From positions 22,361,701 to 22,425,700 of the forward strand of contig CM054184.1 of assembly GCA_028829895.1 (NCBI GenBank): DNA of 64,000 nt, given 5' to 3'. The translations under genes were made by a program, and so were the position numbers. The DNA comes from Sinotaia quadrata. Its lineage: Eukaryota > Mollusca > Gastropoda > Architaenioglossa > Viviparidae. Positions 21,946 to 34,284 of the stretch are shown one piece after another (the stretch's first letter is position 1; each line of letters opens with the position of its first letter). The notes below the pieces were generated by a model that did no database searches, was not told the origin of the DNA, and saw only the letters and a program-made list of their open reading frames with translations.

Positions 21946-23815
21946 TTGTACATTGATTATTTGAGTTCTTATCAGTTGTTAATTAAGGGTACTGATATGC
22001 AGTTATGTATTAGAGTTGTGAATTATACTCAGTTTGTGCAAAGTTCCAGACATGAGCAGACAGGAAGCCATGAGTCAGCAATACTTGTTTGGGTTTTTTT
22101 GAAACATTTGTGTCCATTCACACACTTGTTTGACCTTGCTAACTCATTATTGTTGCATTTATATAAAACAATTTTTACAAATACTTTTTGACATTTCTGC
22201 ATATATGTCAACAATATGAAGCAGACTTGAAAGAGATATGGCAGAAAATTGGAATAAACTCTTTATAAATAAAAAGTTTGGGCAAGAAAAATTCATAAAT
22301 TTGTTTTAGTATTTATGACATAATGCAAAACTTGGATTAATTAATGTTAATTGTGTCACTATTCCATGTAAAGCACATTAAACCACAACATTCTGCTAAG
22401 GCATGATTATATTGTTCTCTTTTTGAAAGAAATTAGAGTCAGTATGACCATTGTTTGTAGTCCATTGCACATAATTTTATCACCTCTTTCACTAACATAA
22501 GTCAGACCTTTACCGACAACAACATTATTTTAAAGCTGTTGCATATCAGCTAACTGCTAAAAAATGCATATCTAACAATAGATATTAATATTAGGCACAT
22601 TGCTTATTGTATAAGAGTCATCTGTACACAAGATTGTTAGGCTATGTTTCCTGTACTTAAAGCAGCCTGTCTTGTCACCATCTATTGACAAAAAAAAAAG
22701 TAATTTTCAGTTATATACACTTGTTTATGGCAATCAGGCTTGTCACTGCCTTTAGACATAAGAAATCATTACATTAGTCTATAATATACAGTGGACAAAG
22801 GATTAATCAATAATAAGCTGGTGGAGTGAGCCTAATCTATAATAGGCTAATGGAAAGAGGTCTAATTTATAATAGGCTGGTGGAAAGAAAAACAGATTCC
22901 CCACAAATTCCTTGCAAACCCATCATTTTTTTAAAACTATACTAAATATAATGTTGCACAGTTTTTATAATAACAGCAATATCTGTTCAAAACTGTAATG
23001 AAATCATAGGCATAACAAAATTAACACTGATACTAAACAAGTTTGGCTGTATTATTTCAATATTCAACCTTGAATAGGCAGGCTACTCCTAATTTGGACA
23101 GGCAGTGGTTTCAAAGAATGGTTTTACTCTTACTGGACCCTTATTAAAATTTAATGATTTAAAATTTTTAGAGTGTATCATAAGTAACAGGTATAACACA
23201 TATCAGGAAGGGAAATATTGTTTCAGATATGCCTGCTCTCATATAATTAAATTTACTCAGTAGTTTTCTAGCAAAATGTACAGACAATAAAATATCAATC
23301 TTTACCTAAAAACTATAGCCATTAAATTAAAATGTCATAAATGAACAATAAATATTTTCTATGCATGAAATATAATTTTAGCTTAAATGGAACACACAAT
23401 TTACAAAAGTGAAAATTTAAAAAAATCTCTCCCTTTCTAGTTTTACTGAACAGTTTTAGTGTGCTTAACAAGTAGTATATGGAAATTATACATTTAAATT
23501 ACATATCTAAGCAACAAAATAATACAAATAATAATACTAAAAAGAAATGCAGTTTGGTACTCATAAATAATTTAAAATAGTATCTTAAAATTAATTCTAC
23601 TTGTTTATAAATCAAATTGCCTTCATAATTACAGTAAGGTTTATTATAAAGTAAACTCTTGATTATCCAGCACTCATCCACTGACATAGGGCAATTGAAG
23701 GTGTGCGCCAAACTGGTGTGACCTTCTTCACTCCTTTTCCACCAGCCCTCAAGCCCTCCATTGAAACACAAGTGTGAGACTGTGAGTCCCACTGGGGCAC
23801 TCCAGATCAGATAAC

Positions 23816-23816
<1 letters not shown>
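21946..23816. other. AT-rich non-coding DNA
   Basis: No gene is supported. The stretch at about 23660-23815, just before the CA tract, is GC-richer and contains CACTCATCCACTGACATAGG. It may be a dispersed repeat, but I cannot assign a family. The frame that runs through it on the minus strand begins inside the CA tract and is not a gene. Confidence 0.45.

Positions 23817-23878
<62 letters not shown>
23817..23878. repeat. (CA)n microsatellite, about 30 repeats
   Basis: A pure run of CA dinucleotides of about 62 bases. On the minus strand it yields a Cys-Val repeat at the start of a false frame. Confidence 0.97.
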
Positions 23879-23879
<1 letters not shown>

Positions 23880-24009
23880 CACTTATTTAATGGTACTCTT
23901 TCTCTAATGACAGAAAAATCATCATTTACAATTCACTCCCTTATGTAGCAACATATTTTAGCCAGTGTTTGGCATTTTTGTGGATTCTTGCATCTTGTAT
24001 GATTTTCAG

Positions 24010-24021
24010 ACAACTAATTTG
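24010..24021 (+). other. possible 12-base microexon (weak)
   Basis: A good acceptor (TTGTATGATTTTCAG) is followed after 12 bases by the consensus donor GTGAGTAATG. The segment would encode Thr-Thr-Asn-Leu and keep frame. Such short pairs arise by chance in long AT-rich introns, so this is only noted. Confidence 0.15.
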
Positions 24022-24699
24022 GTGAGTAATGTACCTAGCAATAAATATTTACTCTTAAAATAACCATGTCCAACTGTTAAGTTTTTTTCATGATAATGCA
24101 TATTAATTTTGCATCTTGTTCTCTGTCAGGTTTTGCTTTAATGGCATATTTTTTCTAATGATTCACTTGCCATGCATGCTGGATAATTGCTAGTGTAATG
24201 TAACTCCTGTTTGCTGAATTTTCACAATAATTTATTTAAACTACTCATAATCAGAAAATATTATTTTGATATTTGTTATTACTGGCTGTAGACCATGGTC
24301 AACCCTTTTGGGGCCAGTACCTCATAAAACTGGCTAAGAAGGAACAACATAAATCATTGTTGTGTCCACCTTTGGATCAAGATTATCCCTTAAGGGGCAG
24401 TTTCTTTTGACTTAACAGTAACATACTCATAGTTTGTTGTGTCAAGATAATTCCTTTGGGGAGAATATCTTATTAAATTGACTAAATAGTAATATGCTCA
24501 TAATTTATTGTGTCCCCAAAGTAATCTCATTAAATTGACTAAACAACAAAACACTCAAATTACTTGAGCTACTATGATTAGGTGGATACATGCAACAATT
24601 TCCTAGTTAGTGAGTCCTACTCCTAACCCAACAGACTTGTAATCCACACTAGATTTAAGGTTGTTTTTATTTATTTATTGATGTGGTCTTGTATAATGG

Positions 24700-25860
24700 T
24701 AGGTGTTGATATGTGTCTTCTATTACTGAAGCTTTTACTTTTAAATGTAACTGAGACATTTGATGACTATTACTAAAGTTTTAGAATGTAATAGAATTTT
24801 TTGATGACTGTTATGGAAGCATTTGAATGTAATTTGATGGATATTGCTGAAACTTTTGATTGTAATAGAACCTTTTGTTAACTGTTATTTTTAAGCTATT
24901 AAATGATATAGAGCAGCTTAATGATTATTATTGAAGTTTTAGAATGTAATAGATAGAGTCTCTTGATGGATATCACTAAAGCTTTAGGATTATAATATAA
25001 TTTTTAAAAAAACTATTACTAAAGCTACTGAATGTTGTAGAGCAGTTTGATGAATATTACTAAAACTTTTGAATAATAGAGCTGATGAATTGTTACTAAA
25101 GCTTTTAAATCTAATGTCAGCATTTTGACACACCATTACTAAACTATTCAATATAACAGAACCATTTGCTGAACCAAAAGCTTTGTAATGCCAGCATTTG
25201 ACACACTATTACTAAACTATTCAATACAACAGAACCATTTGCCGAACTGAAAATTTTTAAATGTAGTAGATTTATTTGATGACATTGTATCAAAATAACA
25301 GGTTCATTTGATGAAATTATTATTATAGCTTATGTGTTAGGCTTATCTAATGAAATGATTAATAATGCTAATGAATTACATTGAATGAACTAGTTACTAA
25401 TGCCTTTTAATTTGATAAATAAATTTTATGAGCATGTCTTTAACAAAATTAACTTCAAAAGCCTTTTAGTGTGATACTTGATAGATCCATTTATTGAATG
25501 CATTGCTAAAAAATTATTAATATGATAGATCCATTTGTTGAACTGATTACTAAGAAAGCTTTCTGTATGACTGTTTTTGAACTGATAATCATGATCCTTT
25601 TGAGCCATTTGATAAACTAATTAAAACTTGCCATGTGAATATGAAATTTGTGTTGGAGATCCATTGATGAACTGATTACTTAAAGTTGGCAATGTGGATA
25701 TGAAATCTGTTTTGAATTGATAATTTAACTCTCATAGTCCTTTTGAACCATTTGATAAATTGATTACTAAAAGCTTGCTGTATGAATATGAAATCTGTTT
25801 TTGAACTGACAATTAACTCCCATGATTCAGACAGATCTATTTGATGATCTAAAGCTTTTT
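24700..25860. repeat. degenerate tandem array, unit about 50-55 bp
   Basis: Phrases such as ATTACTAAAGCTTTTGAATG, then TAATAGA, then TTTGATGA return about every 50-55 bases for over 1.1 kb, with many substitutions and indels. It looks old compared with the array at 20893-21945. Confidence 0.65.
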
Positions 25861-27071
25861 AATAAGAATAGATACAATTGTATAACAGAAAATAAATAAG
25901 CTGTAATGATATGTGACAGTGCACATAAAAACTAATACTTACTAGTGGAAGAATTCAAACCTTGAATGAAATTCATCCACAACTTTCCTAACTTTACTTA
26001 AATATATATATATCAAGATCAGTAATATTTGTAAATCATCAAGGATTTTGTTGTCAAGTTCCAGTTCTTTGAATTTGTTACCGATATTTGCTTTGAGCCA
26101 TTCATTAGAAGTTGTCAGCTTTAGAATACCAAGAAAAATGAGACCGTCAAAGACATGTTGAGATGATCACATAGGTTAGAATTGCTGCATCTGTCAGCAG
26201 ATGACTTTCTTTTTCCAAGTGTGACTGGTATACTAATACATGTATTTGAGCAAATAACATTGTTGGCCACCTCAGCAGCACTGACACTTTTTAATGCCTT
26301 TCTTTGCTATTGGTTTGTCAGTGGTGAAGAACATACTTCAAAACTTTGTGGAGGATTTTCTAGCTACAAATCAGAAACCACTGTCCCTTGAGGTTTAGCT
26401 ATGATGGCATTCGATAAGAAGTGAAGGGTTGGCATTGATAGTCACAATGTTTGATTAGAAAATGTTTAAAACAAAATTGATTTAACACCTTCTTTAAATT
26501 TCTCCAGTTGTATTCACGTGCTTTTATTCATGGTTTATAGCTTTAAAAATACAATATTAATTGCGAGTGATTTGTTGTAAGATTATAATATGAGCATTGA
26601 AAACGGGAAATTACCCACAAAAATCTATTTTTATACAGTTATGACAGTGTTGTTTGACCTCTGTGTTCAAATGAATAGCTGGGTGGATTGAGAGAGAAAG
26701 ATAAGAGAGAGATGCATAATGAATTTTATATACTGGTAACTGTAAAATTATTATATATTTTATAGAATATAATTAATGAAATATAATTGACAAAGTTACC
26801 TCTTATTTGTGAATGTAACTCTTAAATTCTTTTCTAAATAAAAATTAGTCATAATAAATAAAATATTTAATTTTATTTAACATATTTCATAACTATGTGT
26901 TGTGTCTGTCTGTATAATAATTAACAAGATATATTTTCTGCTATGAATTTTACTAATCACAATAATTTCACCCATTCTCCATGATGCCACGTTTGGTGTT
27001 TGAATTATTGTTTTTTTATTTTAAATAAAAATATATAGTTTATTAGTTATCTCTGTTTGCCTATTGTGTTA
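25861..27071. other. AT-rich DNA with one coding-like fragment on the minus strand
   Basis: Between about 26140 and 25985 the minus strand holds a ~50-residue open stretch with protein-like composition, including LTTSNEWLKANIG and NKFKELELDNKILDD. It has no start, no clear splice sites and no recognised family. It may be a gene relic or chance. Confidence 0.25.
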
Positions 27072-27252
27072 TATTTTTCTGTTGCTATATATGTTGTTTG
27101 CTCTGTATGTATGGCTTACACTAGTAACAGTATGACAAAATCACCTATTCAGTTATATGTTCTTTGCTCTGTGTGTGGCTTACAGTGTGACACAAAATCA
27201 TCCATGTACTTGTATGTTGTTTTCTCTCTTTGTGGCTTACAGTGTGACATTT
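27072..27252. repeat. tandem repeat, unit about 70 bp, 3 copies
   Basis: Copies share TTGCTCTGTGTGTGGCTTAC followed by AGTGTGACAAAATCA, near 27090, 27155 and 27220. The last copy runs right up to the pyrimidine tract of the putative splice acceptor before 27272. Confidence 0.75.
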
Positions 27253-27271
27253 TGTTTCTTTCTCCTGGCAG

Positions 27272-27346
27272 GCTAACGAAACAGCTGTAATGTTCCACAG
27301 GATTGTTAGCGTGCAATGGGCCAAGTCCCAGGACCATGGGCACTGA
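27272..27346 (+). CDS. putative terminal exon, unidentified protein
   Basis: A strong acceptor (TTTCTTTCTCCTGGCAG) ends at 27271. The 75 bases then read in phase 0 as ANETAVMFHRI, VSVQWAKSQDHGH and a TGA stop at 27344-27346. Codon use and residue mix are unlike the T-rich chance frames nearby. The other two frames hit early stops. I cannot name the protein, nor prove it belongs with the exons at 1908 and 5938. A second terminal-type exon in the same phase is at 32920. Confidence 0.4.
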   Translation, partial: ANETAVMFHRIVSVQWAKSQDHGH

Positions 27347-27789
27347 ATGTAACTATTCCCCAACTTCCCTCTCCTCTTGCTGGCAAAATGCTACCCCAGT
27401 TTGTGTTGCCATTGCTGTTGCCTAATTCCTCTTGCCTGTTTAATATTTCTTCCAAACAGTATACTGTTGACTTGATATACTAATCATTGTATTCTAGCAA
27501 GCTTTCTAGACTTTACTAATTTATTTTTAGCCTTTAGTGAACCATGTTCTTTGTATATGCCTACTGTCCACACTTGTTCTATAATTATTTCTCTCAGAAA
27601 GAAAGAAATCTAACAAATTATTAATTAATTCTGAAGTATTCTTTGTTCACTAATGTAGTTATCAGACAGGTTATTTCTTTAGTCTAAAAATATTTTGTTA
27701 AAATAAAATTCATGGTATTAACTTTTAGTGTTCAATTTATCACTTTGAATTTTTTATAATTTACTGTAATCTTATGTGATGGGGTGTGG

Positions 27790-28684
27790 TGTTGTGGGTC
27801 ACCCCAGGGTGCGAGGAGATGATAAAACGATGATGAAACAATGAGACAATATGGCTATGGCAACCACAGCAGAAGAGGCAGAACACGCAACACATGTTTA
27901 CATTTCTATGTACTCTTTATTCCAGCGACACCGCCAAATACTGTCTCTCTCTTTCAGCATGCATAGTGGCATCAGAACACACCTTTCAAAGACAACTCAT
28001 CTCTCTTGCTACATGTTTGCATCAAGACAAGACTTTTCTTCATCTCCTGACCACTCTTCATCGCTCAACCACCCTCTCACACACAGTAACCTGCTACATA
28101 ACTAAACGTCCGGGTGGCAAAGGGGACTCCACTAGACAATTCTCGCACTGAGACTAAAACTGCTGCTAAACTGGTTCTTCTGTACTAATGTACTTTCGTT
28201 CTAACATAAATTCCTTCTAAACTACCTAGAGTTATATAATACTTTAGCTATCAAAAAGTACTACATTAAATACTCTTTAAATACAATACTTCCTTACCAA
28301 ATAATTTACAACATAAACTATCAAATAAAATAATTAACTATATTCCCGTGCTAGGGAAAAACCATGTACACATACATAAATCATAGAATACTCTAAGAAA
28401 ATAATATACTAAATAACTAACATAAAAAATTATATAAATACAAACTACATCCCACTAACAATTGGAATACCTAAACATTAACTTTGCTTAATAAATAACT
28501 GGCTATCAAAAATGTACACACTAACACGCGTTATACTTTACTACAGCCGAGGGGCAACAGTGAGCTACACGATTCAAAACTAGTGGGTGCTGAGCTGACC
28601 TCATTTGCCGCGGGCAAGGCTGTCCACATGCACAAACACACACAGAGCTCTATATATACGTACATCACCCTTCCCCACTTAACA
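27790..28684 (-). mobile_element. possible solo LTR (about 0.9 kb)
   Basis: This block has more GC and complexity than its surroundings. Read on the minus strand from 28684 it begins TGTTAAGTGGGGAAGGGTGA, has a TATA run at 28651-28658 soon after, and an AATAAA at 27916-27921 towards the other end, which closes ...GGGTGACCCACAACA. TG...CA ends with promoter then poly(A) signal is LTR architecture. I could not find a target-site duplication, so the exact ends are unsure and it may be truncated. Confidence 0.4.
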
Positions 28685-28744
28685 ATGCCTTTTATCAAAT
28701 TTACAAACCTGTACCTTAACCAAGATGCCAATCTCAGTGCAAGA

Positions 28745-28995
28745 AAGTTCAAAATTTAAACTTTGTTTAAATGTTAAGTGTACCAGTTAAGAAAACATTT
28801 AAATAATGACATTATGCTTAAAAGTTCAGTAATTTAAACTTACTGTAAATGGTAAGTGCATTAAAACCATTTAAAATTACTGTTAGAAATCAGATGTTGT
28901 TGAAAGTTTAGCAATATAAACTTAATGTAAATAATAAGTGAACCAGTTAAGAGAACATTTTAAATTAGTATTAGAAATCAGATGTTATGCTTGAA
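28745..28995. repeat. tandem repeat, unit about 80-90 bp, 3 copies
   Basis: Copies share AAAGTTCAGTAATTTAAACT, then GTAAATGGTAAGTG, then AACCAGTTAAGAAAACATTT. They diverge noticeably and are non-coding. Confidence 0.65.
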
Positions 28996-29177
28996 AACAC
29001 ATTTATCTACAATTTATAAACATTTTGCAAAAGCTGTAATTCAAATGAGATTAAAAAGTACACTCCGTAAGCAAATGGGAATACAACACCATTTTCACAC
29101 ACATATACAGCAAAGCAAAAATCTCAAATATGACATTTATTTAGTGCTATAATGATTTTTTTTTAATGGTGAAAGTA

Positions 29178-29347
29178 CAGTGGAACCCCGCGATAACGTG
29201 AATTCAGATATAATGTGGTCGTGGCAAGGTTCCTGAAATATATATCTTAATAATGCATTCTATTGCAAAACCCACATTAACGCAACCCTGCTGTTATCAC
29301 AATCTGATTTTATGGACCCCAAATATTGTATTATATTGAGGTTTTTG
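29178..29347. mobile_element. possible pogo/Tigger-like MITE remnant
   Basis: After a TA at 29176-29177 the left end reads CAGTGGAACCCCGCGATAAC, typical of the start of pogo/Tigger-type elements. The right end, read on the other strand from the TA at 29348, gives an imperfect match (ACAAAAACCTCAATATAATA). No transposase is present. Confidence 0.35.
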
Positions 29348-29534
29348 TATATATATATTTTTATAGCAGGTTAACTGCAAGTAAAGGTATATAAAGCATT
29401 CTCATTAAGTAAGTATGACTGAGAGAATATAGTATCACACATAAATTGATCAATCCTTCTTAGGAGATGTGGGTTGAATGAACATGATAAATAATAGCAT
29501 AAGTTGATTCTCACAGTAAATCTTATGCTTGATG

Positions 29535-29672
29535 ACATTCTATTTCCTAGCACATATCTGCTTGATGCTCTTTATCTTAGCATTTATCTGCTTGATAACA
29601 TTCTATATATTAGCACATATCTGCTTGTTGACAGTCTATATATTAGCACATATCTGCTTGATGACACTTTGA
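29535..29672. repeat. minisatellite, unit about 37-39 bp, 4 copies
   Basis: TTAGCACATATCTGCTTGAT recurs with TATATATTAGC spacers. A plus-strand frame through it encodes a Tyr/Leu-rich repeat and is not taken as a gene. Confidence 0.8.
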
Positions 29673-29769
29673 CTTATAGCAAATTGATAATATCAAATAT
29701 AACTGTTGTGGCACATTCATTGTGTTGTTCTGCTACAGAATGACAACATGAGATGTATAGTTTATCATG

Positions 29770-30830
29770 TCTAGAGAGCTAAAAGTAAAAGGTATATTAA
29801 TTATAAGGCTACAGAGCTAAAAGTAAAAGGTATATTAATTATATGACTACAGAGCTAAAAGTAAAAGGTATATTAATTATATGACTACAGAGCTAAAAGT
29901 AAAAGGTATATTAATTATATGACTACAGAGCTGAAAAGTAAAAGGTACATTATGTGATCTCATAGTTTATCTTGACTAGAGAGCAGAAAAGTAAAAGGTA
30001 TATTATCATAGTTTATCATGACTAGAGAGCTGAAAAGTATAAGTATATAAAGTATATGTTCTCATAGTTTATCATGATTGAATAGTTGCAAAATGAAAGA
30101 TGTATATTATTCTTGTGTATAGTTTTTGAGTGGATAACCAAAGTAAAAGATATATAATACATTTTCATAGTTTATTATGACTGGTTAGTTGCAAAGTGAC
30201 AAAAATATAAGAGGTCAGTATAGTTCATCATGGCTAGAATGCTGCAAAGTAAAAGATAATTAATACAATCCCACAGTTTATTATGACTGGATAGTTGCAA
30301 AGTAACATTTATAACATGTCGCTATAGCTCATTTTGGCTAGATAGGTGCAAAGTGAGAGAAATATAATTTTATAGTTTTTTAGTACCATATGATGCAAGC
30401 TGCTGTATCATCTGCATAGTTAATCATGACTAGATAGTTGCAAACAAAAGATATATAACATGCCTGTATATATTTATTGTGACTGGATAGTTGCAGATTT
30501 AAAAAATATATAACATGTTCTCATATTTATAATGACTCAATATAGCTGCCAAATACAAGATATATAACATATTCTCATATTTTATATCATTACTGGTTAG
30601 TGCAATATGACATTCACATACAATACAATATGTCTGTGTAGTTTATCATGACTGGATAACTAACTACAGAGTGAGAGTTAGATATATAATACATCTGCAG
30701 TTTATCATGATTTGACTGCTGCACAATTCTGCATAGTATATCATAGGTGGGTTTCTGCTACAAACATTATAATTACATTTATGTATAGTTTATTATGACT
30801 GATTAGTTCTTAATATGGTTAACTTCTAGA
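29770..30830. repeat. tandem array with young and decayed halves
   Basis: From 29770 to about 29945 a 44-bp unit (GAGCTAAAAGTAAAAGGTAT, then ATTAATTATATGACTACA) repeats almost perfectly. Beyond that the same theme (TTTATCATGACTAGATAGTT, then GCAAAGTAAAAGATATATAA) continues for about 850 bases in longer, much more diverged units. The array seems to have expanded afresh at one edge. Confidence 0.75.
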
Positions 30831-32071
30831 AGTTATTGTTTCTCCATAATATATTTCATAGCTTATTCTCTAAAGAGTTTAACCGCTGTGATTACAAAAA
30901 TTACATTTTTCAAAACTGAATGAATACTAAATAGATCTTTCTTATATATTAATTATTCTCTCATTCTTTTTTTTACCAGTTCACTGTTAAGAATAAGATA
31001 ATTTATTTTACCAGAATTGATCTGTATCACATATTTCATAACTGGATAGTGCTAAGATGGCTTATTTCATAGAATGAATCTCCATTATGCATTTCAGAAT
31101 TGGATGGCTCAGTTACATTATTTTACAATCTCATTTTATTTAACAAAAGTTATATTTCATCATTTGCCTCATGATTGTACATTCACGAATGCATAATTTT
31201 TCAACTCCACGCTTCATTGTTATAGTTTGATATTTTATTTCTCAACTACCTAATTCATCACTTTCTCAGCTACCTCATGTATCATTTCTCAGGAGCCTAT
31301 TTCCAATCAGTTCTATGAAAATTAATGACATTGTTACTTCATCATTTGTCTTGTTCTTCTATGTAGTTTTATCATTTGTATTTTAAGTATCTTTTTTCTT
31401 CTAAAATTAATCATATTTGCATTTATTTGAATTGCATTGCACAAGTATTAATTGAGAAAGTGGACATTACATTTGTATTAAATTTGGAGAATCGCCATCT
31501 AATCATTTTACTTTCATCTCTTCTCCATAAAAGTATATAAACAAATGAGATGTATAATACTTTGATAAGACGATGTTCTTATTCATTGTTCTTATAAAAA
31601 AGTATAATATTACTTTAATTATATCATGGAAAAGTGAGGGGAAAAATGAAGAAACCTTTTCCTGTGCTTTTTTTCTTTCATTTGAAAGCATTTTATGAAT
31701 TAGAAGCAATTAAAAGGCTTATAGATTTGTAACATTTTGATAATGCTGCTTCAATTTCTGCTGCTAATGGATTGGCTGGGACTACTACTCTTTGCTTCTT
31801 GACTTCTCTTGGATTCAAGTCCAGATATTGGTGTATTTGAGAAAAGACACTTCTTGATGTTTTCATAAGGACATGCATATGTTGAACAAACCTTATTACA
31901 AAATACTGATATTTCACTTTTGAGAATTGTTAAATATACAGAAATTTTAATATTTTAAAAATTATTTTTAGCCTGCTTTTTGTTAAGATAGATTATTTGC
32001 AAACATGTTTAAGTTCTTATCTTTGTAAGCTTTATTATTTAGTTTATTACTAGCTTCATTTTTGTTTGCAG
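30831..32071. other. AT-rich DNA with coding-like fragments
   Basis: No complete gene. The minus strand at about 31694-31917 has an open stretch with protein-like composition. Just after the acceptor-like TTTGTTTGCAG at 32071 the plus strand has a ~38-codon open stretch (LIKLYPIEFYPINGIADSS), with no clear donor. Both are unassigned. Confidence 0.3.
31503..31917 (-). pseudogene. possible broken coding relic, unidentified
   Basis: From 31917 down to about 31693 one frame carries YLDLNPREVKKQRVVVPANP and AAEIEAALSKCYKSI before a stop. A second, overlapping frame from 31709 continues with MLSNERKKAQEKVSSFFPSL. The two adjacent stretches of normal amino-acid composition in different frames suggest one old coding region broken by a frameshift. 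No family, splice site or poly(A) tail is visible, so chance remains possible. Confidence 0.22.
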
Positions 32072-32919
32072 CTCTCATCAAATTGTATCCCATTGAATTT
32101 TATCCAATTAATGGGATTGCGGACAGTTCACTACCATGTAATATAGGTCGAGTACTGCCATGTATTCTTCTCATCCTTTCATCCATGTGAAATCTTTGTG
32201 TTTTATGTTGTTTTTGTGGAGCCAACAGCATGTTTAACATAGTTGCCCACTGCCATGTAGCATTTCACTTTAATATGCACATTTAATATAATATACATTT
32301 GTTAAGATGTAGATAATGTTTTCACAGTGAACATGCATTTTGGAAATGGGGAAATTTGGAATTTTGTTGTTATATTGAAGTTTGAAACTTTATTATATTG
32401 CACTGGAGTTTGAAATTTTATTGATGTATTGTACTTTTATCCAAATGAGTTACTGAAGTGAATGAAAATAATTAAACTATGAAACCAGAGACAGTTATTT
32501 AATGCTTTTGTTGCTGGATGTTCTGTGATTTTATCATTGTTGTGGCTTTGTTATATTTCACCATAAAGAATATTGAGACAGCAGAAAAACATTATTTGAT
32601 TTTTAAAAGAACATTCATTTCTTTGCTTTATTATTAAGCAATTATTTTTTTATTTTTCTTATTTCTATCTTAAATTTGTTTTTGTTGGTTTTTAGTTGTT
32701 GGAATTTTTAGGCAGTAGAAATTAATTTCTTGTGAATAAATCATAAAAATGAATTTACCAGTATATTATTCCCGTTTATAAAACTCCCATACTAAAATAT
32801 ATACATATTTCAAACTATCTTTGGTACTGTCTATTCATATAAAAAGTCACTTACCCAAACTGAAAACTAAAGTTTTCTCAATGCAGCCTGTGTACATGTA
32901 AATATGTTCTTATTTTCAG

Positions 32920-32997
32920 GCTGACCAGATCTGCTATGCAGTGCTGTGCTTGTTTTCATACATTGCTGCAGGCATGGAACATCGCAAACAATCCTGA
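32920..32997 (+). CDS. putative terminal exon with a hydrophobic segment
   Basis: The acceptor TTCTTATTTTCAG ends at 32919. The 78 bases then read in phase 0: ADQICYAVLCLFSYIAAGM followed by EHRKQS and a TGA stop at 32995-32997. The hydrophobic run followed by a short charged tail looks like a final membrane segment with a cytosolic end. I do not recognise the protein. It shares its start phase with the terminal-type exon at 27272, so the two could be alternative last exons of one gene or belong to two genes. This is inference from splice signals and composition. Confidence 0.42.
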   Translation, partial: ADQICYAVLCLFSYIAAGMEHRKQS

Positions 32998-33200
32998 CAT
33001 CCAGCCAGAGGGAAGGGTGACATCCAGACATGGAAATGGACGACATCCAGCCTTGGACAGTAATGTCATCCAGCCATGGATCAGAGATGATACCTACCCA
33101 TTGGGAAGTGTGGCATGTAGACATGGAAATAAAAAGTATCTAGTCTTGGAAAGTGATATTATCCAAAAAAAACATGGGGTAGTGATGACATCCATCCATG
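32998..33200. repeat. imperfect short tandem repeats just after a stop codon
   Basis: The motif GACATCCAGCCATGGA recurs at 15-40 base spacing with changes, starting directly after the TGA at 32995. It would lie in the 3' untranslated part of the putative terminal exon. Frames on both strands here are repeat products. Confidence 0.6.
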
Positions 33201-33809
33201 TTGTCATGGTTCTGTGGTGTTAATGTGATGCACATATAATGAGCAATTGTCAGTCAGCAAGCAAATCTTCTGAAATGTCTCTAATCATTTTTTGTGCAGT
33301 TAACGACTTAGCAGTCTTTTCCCACCCAGTGCAAGTGAAATATTTATAAGTTTGCCTTGAGTGTTACTTTGGATTAAATTATACTTTTGCTTAGTGGGGA
33401 CAGCTGTCAGACTTAAGGGTAAAGCTGGTTTCTATACTTAGTATTCATTAAAACATTTGTGTTATGGCCAAATGAGTCATGTTTGCTTAAACAAAATATA
33501 TTTAACATTTAAATTTATACTTGATCTTGATAAATGAGTTATATATATTATATTGAAAACAAATTTAGTATTGAATAGATAAACTTTCATTTCTTAGTCT
33601 TAATCTAAGGAATTAACTTTTATAATAGTCAGATATCACCTTCATCATCATACATACTTACAAAGTCATTTTACATTTTATGCAGACCCTTGAAACACAA
33701 AATACTATAATAAGTTGTTATCTGCCAGCATATGTACCTGATTTAAATGTGTAGACATAATTCTTACACAGGTATTTATAGCATGCTTGGGTTTACACTG
33801 CTTTCCTGA

Positions 33810-34090
33810 ATTCAAAAGTGTTCTTTGTGCGTAGAAGTTAATAGTATTGCATAGATCATATCTTAACTTTTGCATAAATTGTTCTCTGTGCACAGAAGTT
33901 AATGGTATTGCATAGATCATATCCTAAGTTTTTCTGTAAAGTGTTCTTTGTACACAGAAGTTAGTGATATTGCATAGATCATATCCTAACTTTTTCTGTA
34001 AAGTGATATTTGTATACAGAAGTTAATGGTATTGCATAGTTCGTATCTAACTTTTTCTGTAAATAAAGTTTTCTTTGTGCACAGAAAATG
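33810..34090. repeat. minisatellite, unit about 60-65 bp, about 5 copies
   Basis: GTTCTTTGTGCACAGAAGTT, then AATGGTATTGCATAGATCAT, then ATCCTAACTTTTTCTGTAAA repeats between 33820 and 34085. It yields repeat-derived frames on the minus strand that are not genes. Confidence 0.85.
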
Positions 34091-34253
34091 ATGAGGTATT
34101 CAAAATTGTGAAAACATTGATATTTTTGGATTAAGAATAACTTCTTAGCATTAAATGAATAAAAAAACTTCACTCTTGCACATGTTAATCCTTTGGATCA
34201 GATCATATAAATGTACTTGACTAACTAGAGGATGGACAAGTAAGATTTATTGT

Positions 34254-34284
34254 TAGATATATATATATATATATATATATATAC
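34254..34284. repeat. (AT)n microsatellite
   Basis: An uninterrupted AT run of about 30 bases. Confidence 0.9.

Noticed and set aside
23499..23882. 127-codon minus-strand frame starting with a Cys-Val run
   Set aside because: Its start is the (CA)n microsatellite and no domain or splice support follows.
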